Source: an uncultured Pelagibacteraceae bacterium (GTDB taxonomy: Bacteria > Pseudomonadota > Alphaproteobacteria > Pelagibacterales > Pelagibacteraceae). From it: a DNA stretch of 64,000 bases. Shown piece after piece: positions 11,204 to 20,519 of this stretch. Below the pieces are notes generated by a model that made no database searches, was not told the origin of the DNA, and was given only the letters and a program-made list of their open reading frames with translations. Location: positions 33,955-97,954 of the forward strand of contig CABYUV010000003.1 in NCBI GenBank assembly GCA_902522115.1. Direction: 5' to 3'. Position 1 is the first letter of the stretch. Each line of letters begins with the position of its first letter. The translations under genes were made by a program, and so were the position numbers.

Positions 11204-12697
11204 TTATTTCATTGTTGGCATTACAAATTCCGCATTTGATCGGACACCTGAAGGCCATCTGGATGTTACTGTTTTTAGTTTAGTATAAAATTTTATTCCT
11301 TCCATTCCATGCATTCCACTATCTCCAAATAAAGATCTTTTCCAGCCACCAAAACTATGAAATGCCATTGGAACTGGGATTGGCACGTTAATACCAACCA
11401 TACCTACTTGAATTTTACTTGCAAAAGTTCTCCCAGCATCACCGTCTCTTGTATAAATACTAACTCCATTTCCGTACTCATGGTCGTTAATTAATTTTGC
11501 AGCTTCTTCAAAAGTTTTTACTCGAACAACTGATAAAACTGGACCGAATATTTCTTCTTTATAAATTCTCATGTCTTTTTTTACGTGATCAAATAAACAT
11601 CCACCTATATAGAAACCATTTTCATAACCTTGAAGTTTTAAACCTCTTCCATCAACCACTAGCTTTGCACCTTCCTTGACACCTAAATCAACATAACTTG
11701 TAACTTTTTCTAAATGTTCTTTTGTAACTAAAGGTCCCATTTCTGAAGTTTTATCCATTCCAGGACCCACTTTTAACGCTTCAGCTTTTTTTGATAATCT
11801 TGATACAAGTTCATCTCCAATGTCTCCAACTGCAACCGCAACTGATTGAGCCATACATCTTTCTCCAGCTGAACCATAAGCAGCACCCATTAATCCATTT
11901 ACAGCACCATCCAAATCACAATCTGGCATAACAACTAAATGATTTTTTGCTCCACCCAAAGCTTGAACTCTTTTTTCATTTTTAGCTGAATTTTCATAAA
12001 TATATTTTGCAATAGGAGTAGATCCAACAAAACTAACAGCTTTAATATCTTTATTTTCTAAAATTGCATCTACAGCTTCTTTATCACCATTTATTACATT
12101 AAACACTCCATCTGGAAGACCAGCCTCAGATAGAAGTTCAGCCAATCTTAGACCACAAGATGGGTCTTTTTCTGATGGTTTAAGAATAAAAGTATTTCCA
12201 CATGCTATTGCTATTGGAAACATCCACATTGGAACCATTGCTGGAAAGTTAAAAGGTGTGATACCTGCAACAACTCCTAAAGGTTGTCTCATTGACCAAC
12301 TATCAACATTAGTGCCAACATTTTCAGAAAACTCACCTTTTAATAAATGTGGAATTCCGCAAGCAAATTCCACTACTTCAAGTCCTCTAGTTAAAGAACC
12401 TCTTGCATCTTCATAAACCTTTCCATGCTCTGAAACTATTAACTTAGTTAATTCATCAGAATTTTTTTCAATTAATTCTTTAAATTTAAATATTATTCTA
12501 GCTCTTTGTAGAGCAGGTTTTAAAGACCAAGTTTCAAATGCTTTTTTTGCTGCCTCAACAGCACTGTCTAAATCAGATCTTGAAGCAAGTCTTACCTCAG
12601 ACTCTTGTTCACCAGTTGCTGGATTAAAAACTTTTCCCTTTTTATCTGAAGATCCCGGAATTATTTTACCGTTTACGAAGTGTTCTATTAAATTCAT
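11204..12697 (-). CDS. mmsA: Methylmalonate-semialdehyde dehydrogenase (CoA-acylating)
   Basis: This aldehyde dehydrogenase converts methylmalonate semialdehyde or malonate semialdehyde to propionyl-CoA or acetyl-CoA with NAD+ and CoA, in valine and beta-alanine breakdown. The catalytic Cys281 lies in GERCMAQS. The segment LGGAKNH at 247-253 replaces the usual Glu general base of hydrolytic aldehyde dehydrogenases, a hallmark of the CoA-acylating MSDH/IolA family. Its 497-residue length is typical. Its position between sdhB and mdh is unusual and ties it to the TCA block. In DMSP users this enzyme could also handle malonate semialdehyde from acrylate or 3-hydroxypropionate; that is inference. 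Confidence 0.93.
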   Translation of the reverse strand: MNLIEHFVNGKIIPGSSDKKGKVFNPATGEQESEVRLASRSDLDSAVEAAKKAFETWSLKPALQRARIIFKFKELIEKNSDELTKLIVSEHGKVYEDARGSLTRGLEVVEFACGIPHLLKGEFSENVGTNVDSWSMRQPLGVVAGITPFNFPAMVPMWMFPIAIACGNTFILKPSEKDPSCGLRLAELLSEAGLPDGVFNVINGDKEAVDAILENKDIKAVSFVGSTPIAKYIYENSAKNEKRVQALGGAKNHLVVMPDCDLDGAVNGLMGAAYGSAGERCMAQSVAVAVGDIGDELVSRLSKKAEALKVGPGMDKTSEMGPLVTKEHLEKVTSYVDLGVKEGAKLVVDGRGLKLQGYENGFYIGGCLFDHVKKDMRIYKEEIFGPVLSVVRVKTFEEAAKLINDHEYGNGVSIYTRDGDAGRTFASKIQVGMVGINVPIPVPMAFHSFGGWKRSLFGDSGMHGMEGIKFYTKLKTVTSRWPSGVRSNAEFVMPTMK

Positions 12698-12736
12698 GAA
12701 TACGGTGTTTTAGATCAAAAATATCGAATAGTCTAT

Positions 12737-13516
12737 TTAAACATTAGCGGTTGCTAACATTTTTTTTATTTCAGCTATAGCTTTTGCTGGATTCAAGCCT
12801 TTAGGACATGCATTTGTACAATTTAAAATAGTATGACATCTGTATAATTTTAATTCATCAGCAACTTTTTTTAATCTTGCTTTTCGCTCCTCATCTCTAC
12901 TATCAATTATCCATCTATACGCTTGCAATAAAACTGCTGGACCTAAATATTTGTCACCATTCCACCAATAACTTGGACAAGAAGTAGAGCAACAAGCACA
13001 CATAATACATTCATAAGCACCATCTAATTTTGCTCTGTCTTCTTTGGATTGATAAATTTCAGTAGTTTCTTTTGTTGAATTATTTTTTAACCATGGTTCA
13101 ATTGATTGATACTGTTTGTACAATCCATCCAAATCACCAATTAAATCTTTTTTAACTTTTAAATGAGGTAATGGATAAATATCAATATCTCCTTCAATTT
13201 CAGCATGTGGAGTGGTGCAAGCAAGGCCATTTTTACCTCCCATATTCATTGCACATGAACCACATACTCCATGAGCACAAGATCTTCTGTATGTTATAGT
13301 TGAATCGATTTCATTTTTGATTTTATTTAAAATATCTAGTACTTTTGAAGGACAATTATCCATGTCAACTTCATAGGTGTCTATCCTAGGACCTTCATCT
13401 GTAGATGGATCCCATCTATAAATATTTACTTTTCTTAAATTTTTTGATCCAGTTTTATCTTTGAAGTATTTACCTTTTTTAATTTCAGAATTCTTAGGTA
13501 AACTCAATTGAACCAT
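12737..13516 (-). CDS. sdhB: Succinate dehydrogenase iron-sulfur subunit
   Basis: SdhB relays electrons from the flavin in SdhA to ubiquinone through three Fe-S clusters. Cys80, Cys85, Cys88 and Cys100 hold the 2Fe-2S cluster (CAHGVCGSC). The [12 protein letters not shown] segment at 170-181 and the [14 protein letters not shown] segment at 227-240 supply ligands for the 4Fe-4S and 3Fe-4S clusters. Its 259-residue length is normal. It overlaps sdhA by one base (the sdhA stop and the sdhB ATG share a base), so translation is coupled. It is the last sdh gene before mmsA. Confidence 0.97.
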   Translation of the reverse strand: MVQLSLPKNSEIKKGKYFKDKTGSKNLRKVNIYRWDPSTDEGPRIDTYEVDMDNCPSKVLDILNKIKNEIDSTITYRRSCAHGVCGSCAMNMGGKNGLACTTPHAEIEGDIDIYPLPHLKVKKDLIGDLDGLYKQYQSIEPWLKNNSTKETTEIYQSKEDRAKLDGAYECIMCACCSTSCPSYWWNGDKYLGPAVLLQAYRWIIDSRDEERKARLKKVADELKLYRCHTILNCTNACPKGLNPAKAIAEIKKMLATANV

Positions 13517-15291
13517 TAATATACCCGTTCTTGAGGTGGAAAATATTGCACTTCATTAGTTAAAGTTGATTGATGGACGGGTCTATAACTTATCTTTGTT
13601 TTTTTACCATCACACCACGCAAGAGTATGTTGCATAAATTTTTCATCATCTCTTTTCGGATAATCTTCTCTTGCGTGAGCTCCTCTACTCTCTTTTCTAT
13701 GATATGCTGAGTCTACAGTTGCTACCGCTTGTCTGATTAAATTATCAAATTCTAAGGTTTCTACTAAATCGGTGTTAAATACTAAAGATTTATCCTTAAC
13801 AGAAATGGAGTCCATTCCATCGTAAGTTTTGCCTATCTCATCAACCCCTTGTTTAAGATTTTTTTCTGTTCTAAATACTGCACATTTAGATTGCATTGTT
13901 TTCTGCATCGAGAGTCTTAACTCTGCAGTACTATTATCCCCTTGAGCATTTCTAAGTTTATCAAATCTATTCAAACACTTTTGAGTTTCAGTTTCTGGTA
14001 TTTCTTCATGTGGTGTTCCGGGTTTTACTAGTTCAGCTGCTCTTTTTGCAGCTGCTCTTCCAAATACTACTAAATCAATTAATGAATTAGAACCAAGTCT
14101 GTTTGCTCCATGAACAGAAACACATGCTGCTTCACCTATAGCCATTAAACCAGGAACTGTTTTTTCAGAACCATTCATTGTTAGCACTTCTGCTTTATAA
14201 TTTGTTGGAATACCTCCCATGTTATAATGAACTGTAGGAACTACAGGTATAGGATCTTTGGTAACATCAACATTTGCAAACAATCTTGCAGCTTCAGTGA
14301 TACCTGGTAATCGATTTTCAATTACACTTTTGTCTAAATGACTTAAATGTAAATGAACATGATCTTGATCTTTACCTACACCTCTTCCTTCATTAATTTC
14401 TATAGACATTGATCGACTGACAACATCTCTTGACGCTAAATCTTTTGCATTTGGGGCGTATCTTTCCATAAATCTCTCACCTTTTGAATTTACTAAGTAG
14501 CCACCTTCACCTCTTACTCCTTCTGATATAAGTGTTCCATGTCCATAAATACCTGTTGGATGAAATTGTACAAATTCCATATCTTGCAGAGGTAGTCCTG
14601 CTCTTAAGACCATGGCATTACCATCACCTGTACAAGTATGAGCTGATGTAGCAGAGTAGTATACCTTTCCATATCCTCCAGTTGCAATAATTACAGTATG
14701 CGCTCTAAATCTATGAATTGTACCGTCATTAAGATTCCATGCTATTAATCCTTTGCACTCTCCATCTTTCATTAATAAATCTAAAGCAAAATATTCAATA
14801 AAAAATTCTGTGTTATGTTTTAAAGCTTGTCCATATAAAGTATGTAATATTGCATGCCCTGTTCTATCTGCAGCTGCACAAGTTCTTTGAACAATTCCAT
14901 TTCCATAATTTTTGGTCATACCACCAAATGGTCTTTGATAAATTTTCCCCTCTTCTGTTCGACTAAAAGGAACACCATACTTTTCCAATTCCAAGACTGC
15001 TTTGGGCGCTTCTTTACATAAATATTCAATGCTATCTTGATCTCCTAACCAGTCTGCACCTTTTACAGTGTCATACATATGCCATCTCCAATCATCTTCC
15101 CCCATATTTCCTAGGGCGGCTGATATTCCACCTTGTGCAGCAGATGTATGACTTCTTGTGGGAAACACTTTTGAGATACACGCTGTTTTTAAACCAGCTT
15201 CACTTAATCCCACAGCTGCTCTTAATCCTGAGCCTCCTGCTCCAAGTACAACAACATCGTACTCATGATCTATGATATTATAGGCTTTCAT
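13516..15291 (-). CDS. sdhA: Succinate dehydrogenase flavoprotein subunit
   Basis: SdhA oxidises succinate to fumarate. The 591-residue protein has the FAD dinucleotide motif GAGGSGLRA at 17-25 and the covalent FAD attachment His48 in [11 protein letters not shown]. Downstream come the substrate-site segments [10 protein letters not shown] and [10 protein letters not shown] and the catalytic Arg region [10 protein letters not shown]. It overlaps sdhD by four bases and sdhB by one. Domain order, length and catalytic segments are all standard for the respiratory enzyme. Confidence 0.97.
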   Translation of the reverse strand: MKAYNIIDHEYDVVVLGAGGSGLRAAVGLSEAGLKTACISKVFPTRSHTSAAQGGISAALGNMGEDDWRWHMYDTVKGADWLGDQDSIEYLCKEAPKAVLELEKYGVPFSRTEEGKIYQRPFGGMTKNYGNGIVQRTCAAADRTGHAILHTLYGQALKHNTEFFIEYFALDLLMKDGECKGLIAWNLNDGTIHRFRAHTVIIATGGYGKVYYSATSAHTCTGDGNAMVLRAGLPLQDMEFVQFHPTGIYGHGTLISEGVRGEGGYLVNSKGERFMERYAPNAKDLASRDVVSRSMSIEINEGRGVGKDQDHVHLHLSHLDKSVIENRLPGITEAARLFANVDVTKDPIPVVPTVHYNMGGIPTNYKAEVLTMNGSEKTVPGLMAIGEAACVSVHGANRLGSNSLIDLVVFGRAAAKRAAELVKPGTPHEEIPETETQKCLNRFDKLRNAQGDNSTAELRLSMQKTMQSKCAVFRTEKNLKQGVDEIGKTYDGMDSISVKDKSLVFNTDLVETLEFDNLIRQAVATVDSAYHRKESRGAHAREDYPKRDDEKFMQHTLAWCDGKKTKISYRPVHQSTLTNEVQYFPPQERVY

Positions 15292-15617
15292 GTATTTAAG
15301 TTAAAAATAGTAATTATTGTTAAAATTGGAATTGTTATAGCAAAAAAATTTAAGATTTTGTTTGCGGCATTTTTGATTTTAGTATCTTTTATATAGTCCT
15401 CAAAAACCTCACTAATACTTAATGCTGAAAAAAAATAAATAAATACTAGAAACAGTCCCATTAAAAATTTAGATGGTTGAGATGTCAAAAAACCAACTAT
15501 TTCTTGATAACTTTTATCATAAAAATTAACTAAACTTAAAATAAACCAAAGCATTAGAGGTAACAAAATTAAAGAGCTAAATTTTAAAAACAACCATTTT
15601 TTTGTAACCGGTAGCAT
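15288..15617 (-). CDS. sdhD: Succinate dehydrogenase membrane anchor SdhD, lacking histidine
   Basis: SdhD anchors SdhAB in the membrane and helps form the quinone and heme b sites. The 109 residues show three hydrophobic segments (about 10-31, 50-68, 87-106). [10 protein letters not shown] (69-78) matches the conserved end of helix two, where the Asp-Tyr pair (74-75) sits near the quinone. The identification also rests on its place between sdhC and sdhA. Eleven residues before the Asp, where E. coli SdhD has the heme ligand His71, this protein has Phe63, and it contains no His anywhere. Heme binding must therefore differ or be lost. Confidence 0.88.
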   Translation of the reverse strand: MLPVTKKWLFLKFSSLILLPLMLWFILSLVNFYDKSYQEIVGFLTSQPSKFLMGLFLVFIYFFSALSISEVFEDYIKDTKIKNAANKILNFFAITIPILTIITIFNLNT

Positions 15618-15997
15618 TAGATGACTCCTCTTCCAAATATATAAACTACTATAGTTAAAAAAATTGAACCGAAAATAACAAGCAAACCTGTAATTTTAGT
15701 TGTTTGTAAATCAAAGCCATAACCTAAATCCATAATTAAATGTCGTATCTCACTTAACATTTGAAAACTAAAAGACCAAGTTATTCCAATTAATATAAAT
15801 TTCCCTAAAAAAGATTCTAAAAAAATTTTTATTGGTTGATATTCACTCTCTCCTAAAAGCATAAAAGCAAACCAAATACAAATTAAAGTTATTGCAAAAA
15901 AATTAATTATTCCAGTAATTCTATGTGAAATGGATACTAAAGAAGAAATATGCCATTTATAAATTTGTATATGTGGTGATAAAGGTCTATTTTCCAT
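15617..15997 (-). CDS. sdhC: Succinate dehydrogenase cytochrome b subunit SdhC
   Basis: SdhC is the first membrane anchor of complex II. The 126-residue sequence carries the two family signatures: RPLSPHIQIY near the start followed by SISHRITG, which lines the quinone site, and SEIRHLIMDLGYG at the end of helix two, whose His is the heme b ligand. Three membrane helices are visible. It heads the sdhCDAB operon, 4 bases after asd, and shares one base with sdhD. Confidence 0.95.
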   Translation of the reverse strand: MENRPLSPHIQIYKWHISSLVSISHRITGIINFFAITLICIWFAFMLLGESEYQPIKIFLESFLGKFILIGITWSFSFQMLSEIRHLIMDLGYGFDLQTTKITGLLVIFGSIFLTIVVYIFGRGVI

Positions 15998-16001
15998 TTT
16001 A

Positions 16002-16997
16002 TTATTTTGATTTAATTATTGTTTCTGCGATTTCAACAGAATTAAGTGCAGCACCTCTTAATAAATTATCTGAAACAATCCATAGATTAAGAGAATTTTT
16101 TTTAGTTTTATCCTCTCTAATTCTAGATATGTAAGTCTCATCATTTCCAGCTGCCTCAAAAGGAGTGCTATAACCTCCATTTTCTCTTTTATCAATAACC
16201 TGACAGCCTTCTGCATTACTTAAAGATTCTCTAACATCATCTAAATTAAAAGGTTTCTCAAACTCTATATTAACAGACTCAGAGTGTGATACTAGCACAG
16301 GAATTCGAACACATGTTGCTGTAAGTTCAATTGTTTCATCTAATATTTTTTTTGTTTCATTTGTCATTTTTAATTCTTCTTTTGTATATCCATCATCAGA
16401 GAAAACATCGATATGTGGAATAACATTAAAAGCAATTTGTTTGGTAAAGTTTTTGGACTCTATTTTTTTTCCATCTAAATATTTTTTAGTTTGCTCAATT
16501 AATTCATCCATTGGACTTTTTCCACCACCTGAAACAGATTGATAAGTTGAAACTACAACTCTTCTAATTTTATATAAATCATGAAGTGGTTTAAGAGCAA
16601 TAACAAGTTGTGCTGTTGAACAGTTTGGGTTTGCAATAATATTTTTGTTCATTTTTTTTATTTCAGAAGAGTTTACTTGTGGAACAATCAGAGGTACATC
16701 TGGATCCATCCTAAAAAAACTTGAATTATCAATTACCACAGTATGTTTGGCTGCATTTTCTGCATATTTTTCTGCAATTTTTCCTCCTGCTGCAAAAAAA
16801 GTAATATCAGCTTTAGAAAAATCATAGTTTTCTAAATTCTCAATTTCATATTCTTTATCTCTAAATAATATTTTTTTTCCTGCACTTTTTTCTGAGGCAA
16901 CTAAATATAGATTATCAAACTTGAAGTTTTTTTTATCAAAAACTTCAAGAGTCTTTCTACCTACATTACCTGTTGCACCTACTATAGCTATGTTCAT
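16002..16997 (-). CDS. asd: Aspartate-semialdehyde dehydrogenase
   Basis: It reduces aspartyl phosphate to aspartate semialdehyde, the branch point to lysine, diaminopimelate, threonine and methionine. The 331 residues show the NADP motif GATGNVGR at 7-14, the nucleophile Cys126 in NPNCSTAQ and a C-terminal domain with the acid-base His in the VSHSESVN segment. Length is the family norm. It sits 15 bases after dmdA and 4 bases before sdhC. dapF, another gene of the lysine/peptidoglycan branch, lies at 28702. Confidence 0.95.
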   Translation of the reverse strand: MNIAIVGATGNVGRKTLEVFDKKNFKFDNLYLVASEKSAGKKILFRDKEYEIENLENYDFSKADITFFAAGGKIAEKYAENAAKHTVVIDNSSFFRMDPDVPLIVPQVNSSEIKKMNKNIIANPNCSTAQLVIALKPLHDLYKIRRVVVSTYQSVSGGGKSPMDELIEQTKKYLDGKKIESKNFTKQIAFNVIPHIDVFSDDGYTKEELKMTNETKKILDETIELTATCVRIPVLVSHSESVNIEFEKPFNLDDVRESLSNAEGCQVIDKRENGGYSTPFEAAGNDETYISRIREDKTKKNSLNLWIVSDNLLRGAALNSVEIAETIIKSK

Positions 16998-17012
16998 ATT
17001 TAGAGTTTTATA

Positions 17013-18122
17013 CTAAATAAAAGGTAAATCGCAAACTTTACCCACACAAATTTCACCATTTATCTTGGCTTTTATATCCTGATCGACGTTCCAGTGTGGT
17101 TTTTTCATCATAGCAATACCAATAACTTTTTTAAAATGTGGTGAATAGCAAGCTGATCTCAATTCTCCAATTATATTATTGTTTTGATCACTTAATTCTA
17201 ATGATCCTGTAATACTTATTTTGTCTATATCAAGCATTACTCCCATTAATTTTTTTTTAATTCCTTCAGATTTAATTTTTTTTAATTTCTCTTTACCTAA
17301 AAAATTAACTTCGCTATCTATATTAATATATTTATCAAATCCACATTCATAAGGATTATCTCCATTATCGATATCATTTCCATACGATAATAATCCACTT
17401 TCAATACGTTCTATTAAATTTGGACAACCTGGTTTGATATTAAATTCTTTTCCAATTTCAAAAAGATGATCATATAATTTTAATCCAGAAACATTATGCT
17501 CAACATAAATTTCATAACCACCTTGTTTTGACCAACCAGATCTTGCAATTAAATGTTTATCACCACCAAATTCAAAATAATCAAAACCAAAAAATTTTAA
17601 ATTAACTATCTTATCTCCAAAAACTTTTTCCATTAATTCAAATGACTTTGGACCTTGTATAGCCATTATATCAACATCAGGTTCAAAAATCTTTACGTCT
17701 AATTTATTTCCAATAGCTAACCCCTTTGCAAATAATATTACATCTGAGTCAGCAAGAGAAATCCACCATTTATTTTCATTTAATCTAAGTACAACTGGAT
17801 CATTAATCAGACCTGCGTTATCATCAATTATTGGACAATAATAACATCTTCCATCTTTCGATTTAGATAAATCTCTACAAGTCATCAACTGAACTAATTT
17901 CGCTGAGTCTTTACCAGAAATTTCTACCTGTCTTTCAGCAGCTACATCCCAAATTTGTACATACTGTTTTAAGTGATGGTATGAGTCCTCAATTGAACCA
18001 AACGCTGCGGGAAGCAACATGTGATTATATATTGTATAAGCCGTAACTCCTTGTTTTTCTATTCTAGAGGTATAAGGAGTGCCTCTCAGCCTTCTTGATT
18101 TTGCAATTGAAAAACTTTTCAT
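17013..18122 (-). CDS. dmdA: Dimethylsulfoniopropionate demethylase DmdA
   Basis: DmdA moves a methyl group from DMSP to tetrahydrofolate, leaving 3-methylmercaptopropionate, the first step of the demethylation route by which SAR11 gets carbon and reduced sulfur. The 369-residue protein has the glycine-cleavage T-protein (aminomethyltransferase) fold, seen in [33 protein letters not shown] and [14 protein letters not shown]. The start ([20 protein letters not shown]), the length and the adjacent dmdB and dmdC separate it from GcvT. Its ATG overlaps the upstream hydrolase stop by one base, so it is translated as part of a dmdC-dmdB-hydrolase-dmdA set. Confidence 0.95.
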   Translation of the reverse strand: MKSFSIAKSRRLRGTPYTSRIEKQGVTAYTIYNHMLLPAAFGSIEDSYHHLKQYVQIWDVAAERQVEISGKDSAKLVQLMTCRDLSKSKDGRCYYCPIIDDNAGLINDPVVLRLNENKWWISLADSDVILFAKGLAIGNKLDVKIFEPDVDIMAIQGPKSFELMEKVFGDKIVNLKFFGFDYFEFGGDKHLIARSGWSKQGGYEIYVEHNVSGLKLYDHLFEIGKEFNIKPGCPNLIERIESGLLSYGNDIDNGDNPYECGFDKYINIDSEVNFLGKEKLKKIKSEGIKKKLMGVMLDIDKISITGSLELSDQNNNIIGELRSACYSPHFKKVIGIAMMKKPHWNVDQDIKAKINGEICVGKVCDLPFI

Positions 18123-18895
18123 TATTTTAAAAATTCCAAAACCTTGTCTCTCATTTCGAATGCTTTTTCAATCATAATCATATGACCACAACCCTCAATT
18201 ATATGAGTTGTTGAATTTTTAATTAAACTAGAAAACTTTTTACCTGACTCTAGATTTACCATTTTGTCTAATGATCCAAATATCAATAAAGAGGGACAGT
18301 CTATTAATCTAGCAGCGTCAGATCCATTAATATAATTATTACATGCAATTAAATCGACTGCTAATATTTCTCTAATATCTCTTGGTGACTGTATTATTTT
18401 TTCCACTGGATTACCTCCTATAAATTTTTTTGAACCTTCATAGCCCCACTTCATCATTAATTTAACCGCATCAGTATCTCCATTTTTTGCTAAATCGATT
18501 AGATCTGGATGAACTGGCATTCTATTTGAACCACCAATAAAAACTAATTTTTTTAATCTTTTTTTATATTTAGATGCATATTCAAGTATCTCTAAACTTC
18601 CTTGAGAGTGCCCAACAATAAATAATTGTTTTAAATTTAATTTTACAAATACTTGTTCTAGCCAATCAGCAATTTTTTCAATACTATCTAAGCAGGGTCC
18701 ATCTGAATTACCATGCCCAGGTAAATCAATAGATAATACATTAAAATTTTTGTTAGAAAAAAATTGTTCAGTTAATGACCAAACTATGTGGGAAAGACCA
18801 CTGCCATGAAGAAAAACTATTGTTTCTTTATTTGGATCTATTCCCTGTCCAGCATCTGATGCATGAATATTTTTATTTTCTATTTGAAAAATCAA
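18122..18895 (-). CDS. Alpha/beta hydrolase in the DMSP cluster
   Basis: This is a 257-residue alpha/beta-fold hydrolase with a full triad: the oxyanion HGSG motif at 30-33, nucleophile Ser98 in GHSQGS, an Asp in FGSLDKMV and a His in [11 protein letters not shown] near the end. It has no signal peptide, so it is cytoplasmic. The substrate is unknown. It lies between dmdB (7 bases away) and dmdA (1-base overlap), so it likely acts in DMSP or methylmercaptopropionate metabolism. No crotonase-type dmdD is nearby, and a thioesterase or ester hydrolase step is a reasonable guess, not shown by the sequence. Confidence 0.85.
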   Translation of the reverse strand: MIFQIENKNIHASDAGQGIDPNKETIVFLHGSGLSHIVWSLTEQFFSNKNFNVLSIDLPGHGNSDGPCLDSIEKIADWLEQVFVKLNLKQLFIVGHSQGSLEILEYASKYKKRLKKLVFIGGSNRMPVHPDLIDLAKNGDTDAVKLMMKWGYEGSKKFIGGNPVEKIIQSPRDIREILAVDLIACNNYINGSDAARLIDCPSLLIFGSLDKMVNLESGKKFSSLIKNSTTHIIEGCGHMIMIEKAFEMRDKVLEFLK

Positions 18896-18902
18896 AAATT
18901 AC

Positions 18903-20519
18903 CTAAACTTGTTTTCTCAGTTCAAATTTTTGTATTTTACCTGTTGACGTTTTTGGTAACTCACAAAAAACAACTTTTTTTGGAACTTTAAAGCCTGCTA
19001 AAGTTTCTTTACAAAAATCAATTAATTCTTTCTCGCTAACTGGTTTGTCTTTAACTGCCTCGATAAATGCACACGGCACCTCACCCCATTTTTCGTCTGG
19101 TTTTGCAACAACCGCAGCAATCGAAACGGATGGGTGTTTGGATAAAGTATTTTCAATTTCAATTGAAGAAATATTTTCTCCTCCAGAAATAATTATATCT
19201 TTTGATCTATCTTGTATTTTAATATAGCCATCAGAGTGCATTACAGCTAAATCACCACTGTGAAACCAACCATCTTTCATGGCTTTTTCGGTAGCCTCTT
19301 TATCTTTGAAATATCCCTTCATAACAACATTTCCTCTAATCATGATTTCACCAATTGTCTTTCCGTCTCTAGGAACTTCTTTCATTGTCTCAGGGTCTAA
19401 AACAACTACACCTTCCGTATTAGGGTACTTTACACCTTGTCTTGCTTTAATCTCGTTTTGTTTTTCTTCATCGAAATTATTCCACTCATCATTCCAGGCA
19501 CACTGAGTTACATGCCCATAAGTTTCCGTTAAACCATATACATGCATCACTTCAAATCCCAGATCTCTCATTTTTTTAAAAATTATACTTGGTGGAGGAG
19601 CACCAGCAGTTAAAACATAAACTTTTTGTTTTAATTTTTTCTTATCGCTTTCTGTGGCTCCAGTAATCATATTCAATACTATTGGAGCACCACCAAAATG
19701 AGTAATTTCATATTTATCAATGAGTTCAAAAATTTTTTTAATGTCTATATTTCTTAAACAAATTGTTCTTCCATTTAGCATCGGTACGGTCCATGGATAA
19801 CACCAACCATTGCAATGGAACATTGGTACAACTGTTAAAAAATTTAACCTATTTGGCATATTCCAAGCAACTGAGCTTCCCGTAGACATTAAATATGCCC
19901 CCCTATGATGATAGACAACACCTTTGGGATTTCCTGTAGTACCTGATGTATAACTTAATGATATAGCTTGCCACTCATCCTCGGGCATTTGCCATTGGTA
20001 ATTTTCATCACCTGTATTTAAAAAACTTTCATATTCTAAATCGCCAATTTTTTCCAATTTTGATTGGTCAGCATATTTATCTTTTATGTCAATAATAGTT
20101 ATTTTTTTATTAAGATTTTTTAATGCTTTTTTTACTTCTCCATGAAGTTGTCTATCAACAACTAAGACTTTTGCTTCGCTATGATCTAAAATATAGGAAA
20201 TTGTTTTGGCATCTAATCTTATATTTATCGTATTAAGAACTGCACCAGTCATAGGTACAGAGTAGTGTGCTTCAAAAATCTCTGGTGTATTGAAAGCTAA
20301 GAATGAAACCGTGTCACCTTTTTTAATACCTATTTTTGTCAATGCACTAGCAAATTTTACAACTCTTTTATAAACTTCAGCCCAGGTATAATTTTTTTCT
20401 TCATAAATTATAGCCTCATAATTTGGGTAAATTTCTTTTGCTCTTTTTAAAAAAGTTAAGGGAGTGAGGGGTACGTGATTTGCTTTATTTTTATCTAAAT
20501 TTGTATCGTAATGGCTCAT
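18903..20519 (-). CDS. dmdB: 3-methylmercaptopropionyl-CoA ligase DmdB
   Basis: DmdB activates 3-methylmercaptopropionate with CoA and ATP, the second step of DMSP demethylation. The 538-residue protein is an AMP-forming acyl-CoA synthetase: P-loop YTSGTTGNPKG at 190-200, the GLTETYG motif, the hinge-region HSGDLAVMHSDGYIKIQDRSKD and the catalytic Lys528 in STGKIQKFELR. By sequence alone it could be a medium-chain fatty acid ligase; the neighbours dmdC (1-base TAATG overlap upstream) and dmdA decide the call. Confidence 0.88.
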   Translation of the reverse strand: MSHYDTNLDKNKANHVPLTPLTFLKRAKEIYPNYEAIIYEEKNYTWAEVYKRVVKFASALTKIGIKKGDTVSFLAFNTPEIFEAHYSVPMTGAVLNTINIRLDAKTISYILDHSEAKVLVVDRQLHGEVKKALKNLNKKITIIDIKDKYADQSKLEKIGDLEYESFLNTGDENYQWQMPEDEWQAISLSYTSGTTGNPKGVVYHHRGAYLMSTGSSVAWNMPNRLNFLTVVPMFHCNGWCYPWTVPMLNGRTICLRNIDIKKIFELIDKYEITHFGGAPIVLNMITGATESDKKKLKQKVYVLTAGAPPPSIIFKKMRDLGFEVMHVYGLTETYGHVTQCAWNDEWNNFDEEKQNEIKARQGVKYPNTEGVVVLDPETMKEVPRDGKTIGEIMIRGNVVMKGYFKDKEATEKAMKDGWFHSGDLAVMHSDGYIKIQDRSKDIIISGGENISSIEIENTLSKHPSVSIAAVVAKPDEKWGEVPCAFIEAVKDKPVSEKELIDFCKETLAGFKVPKKVVFCELPKTSTGKIQKFELRKQV

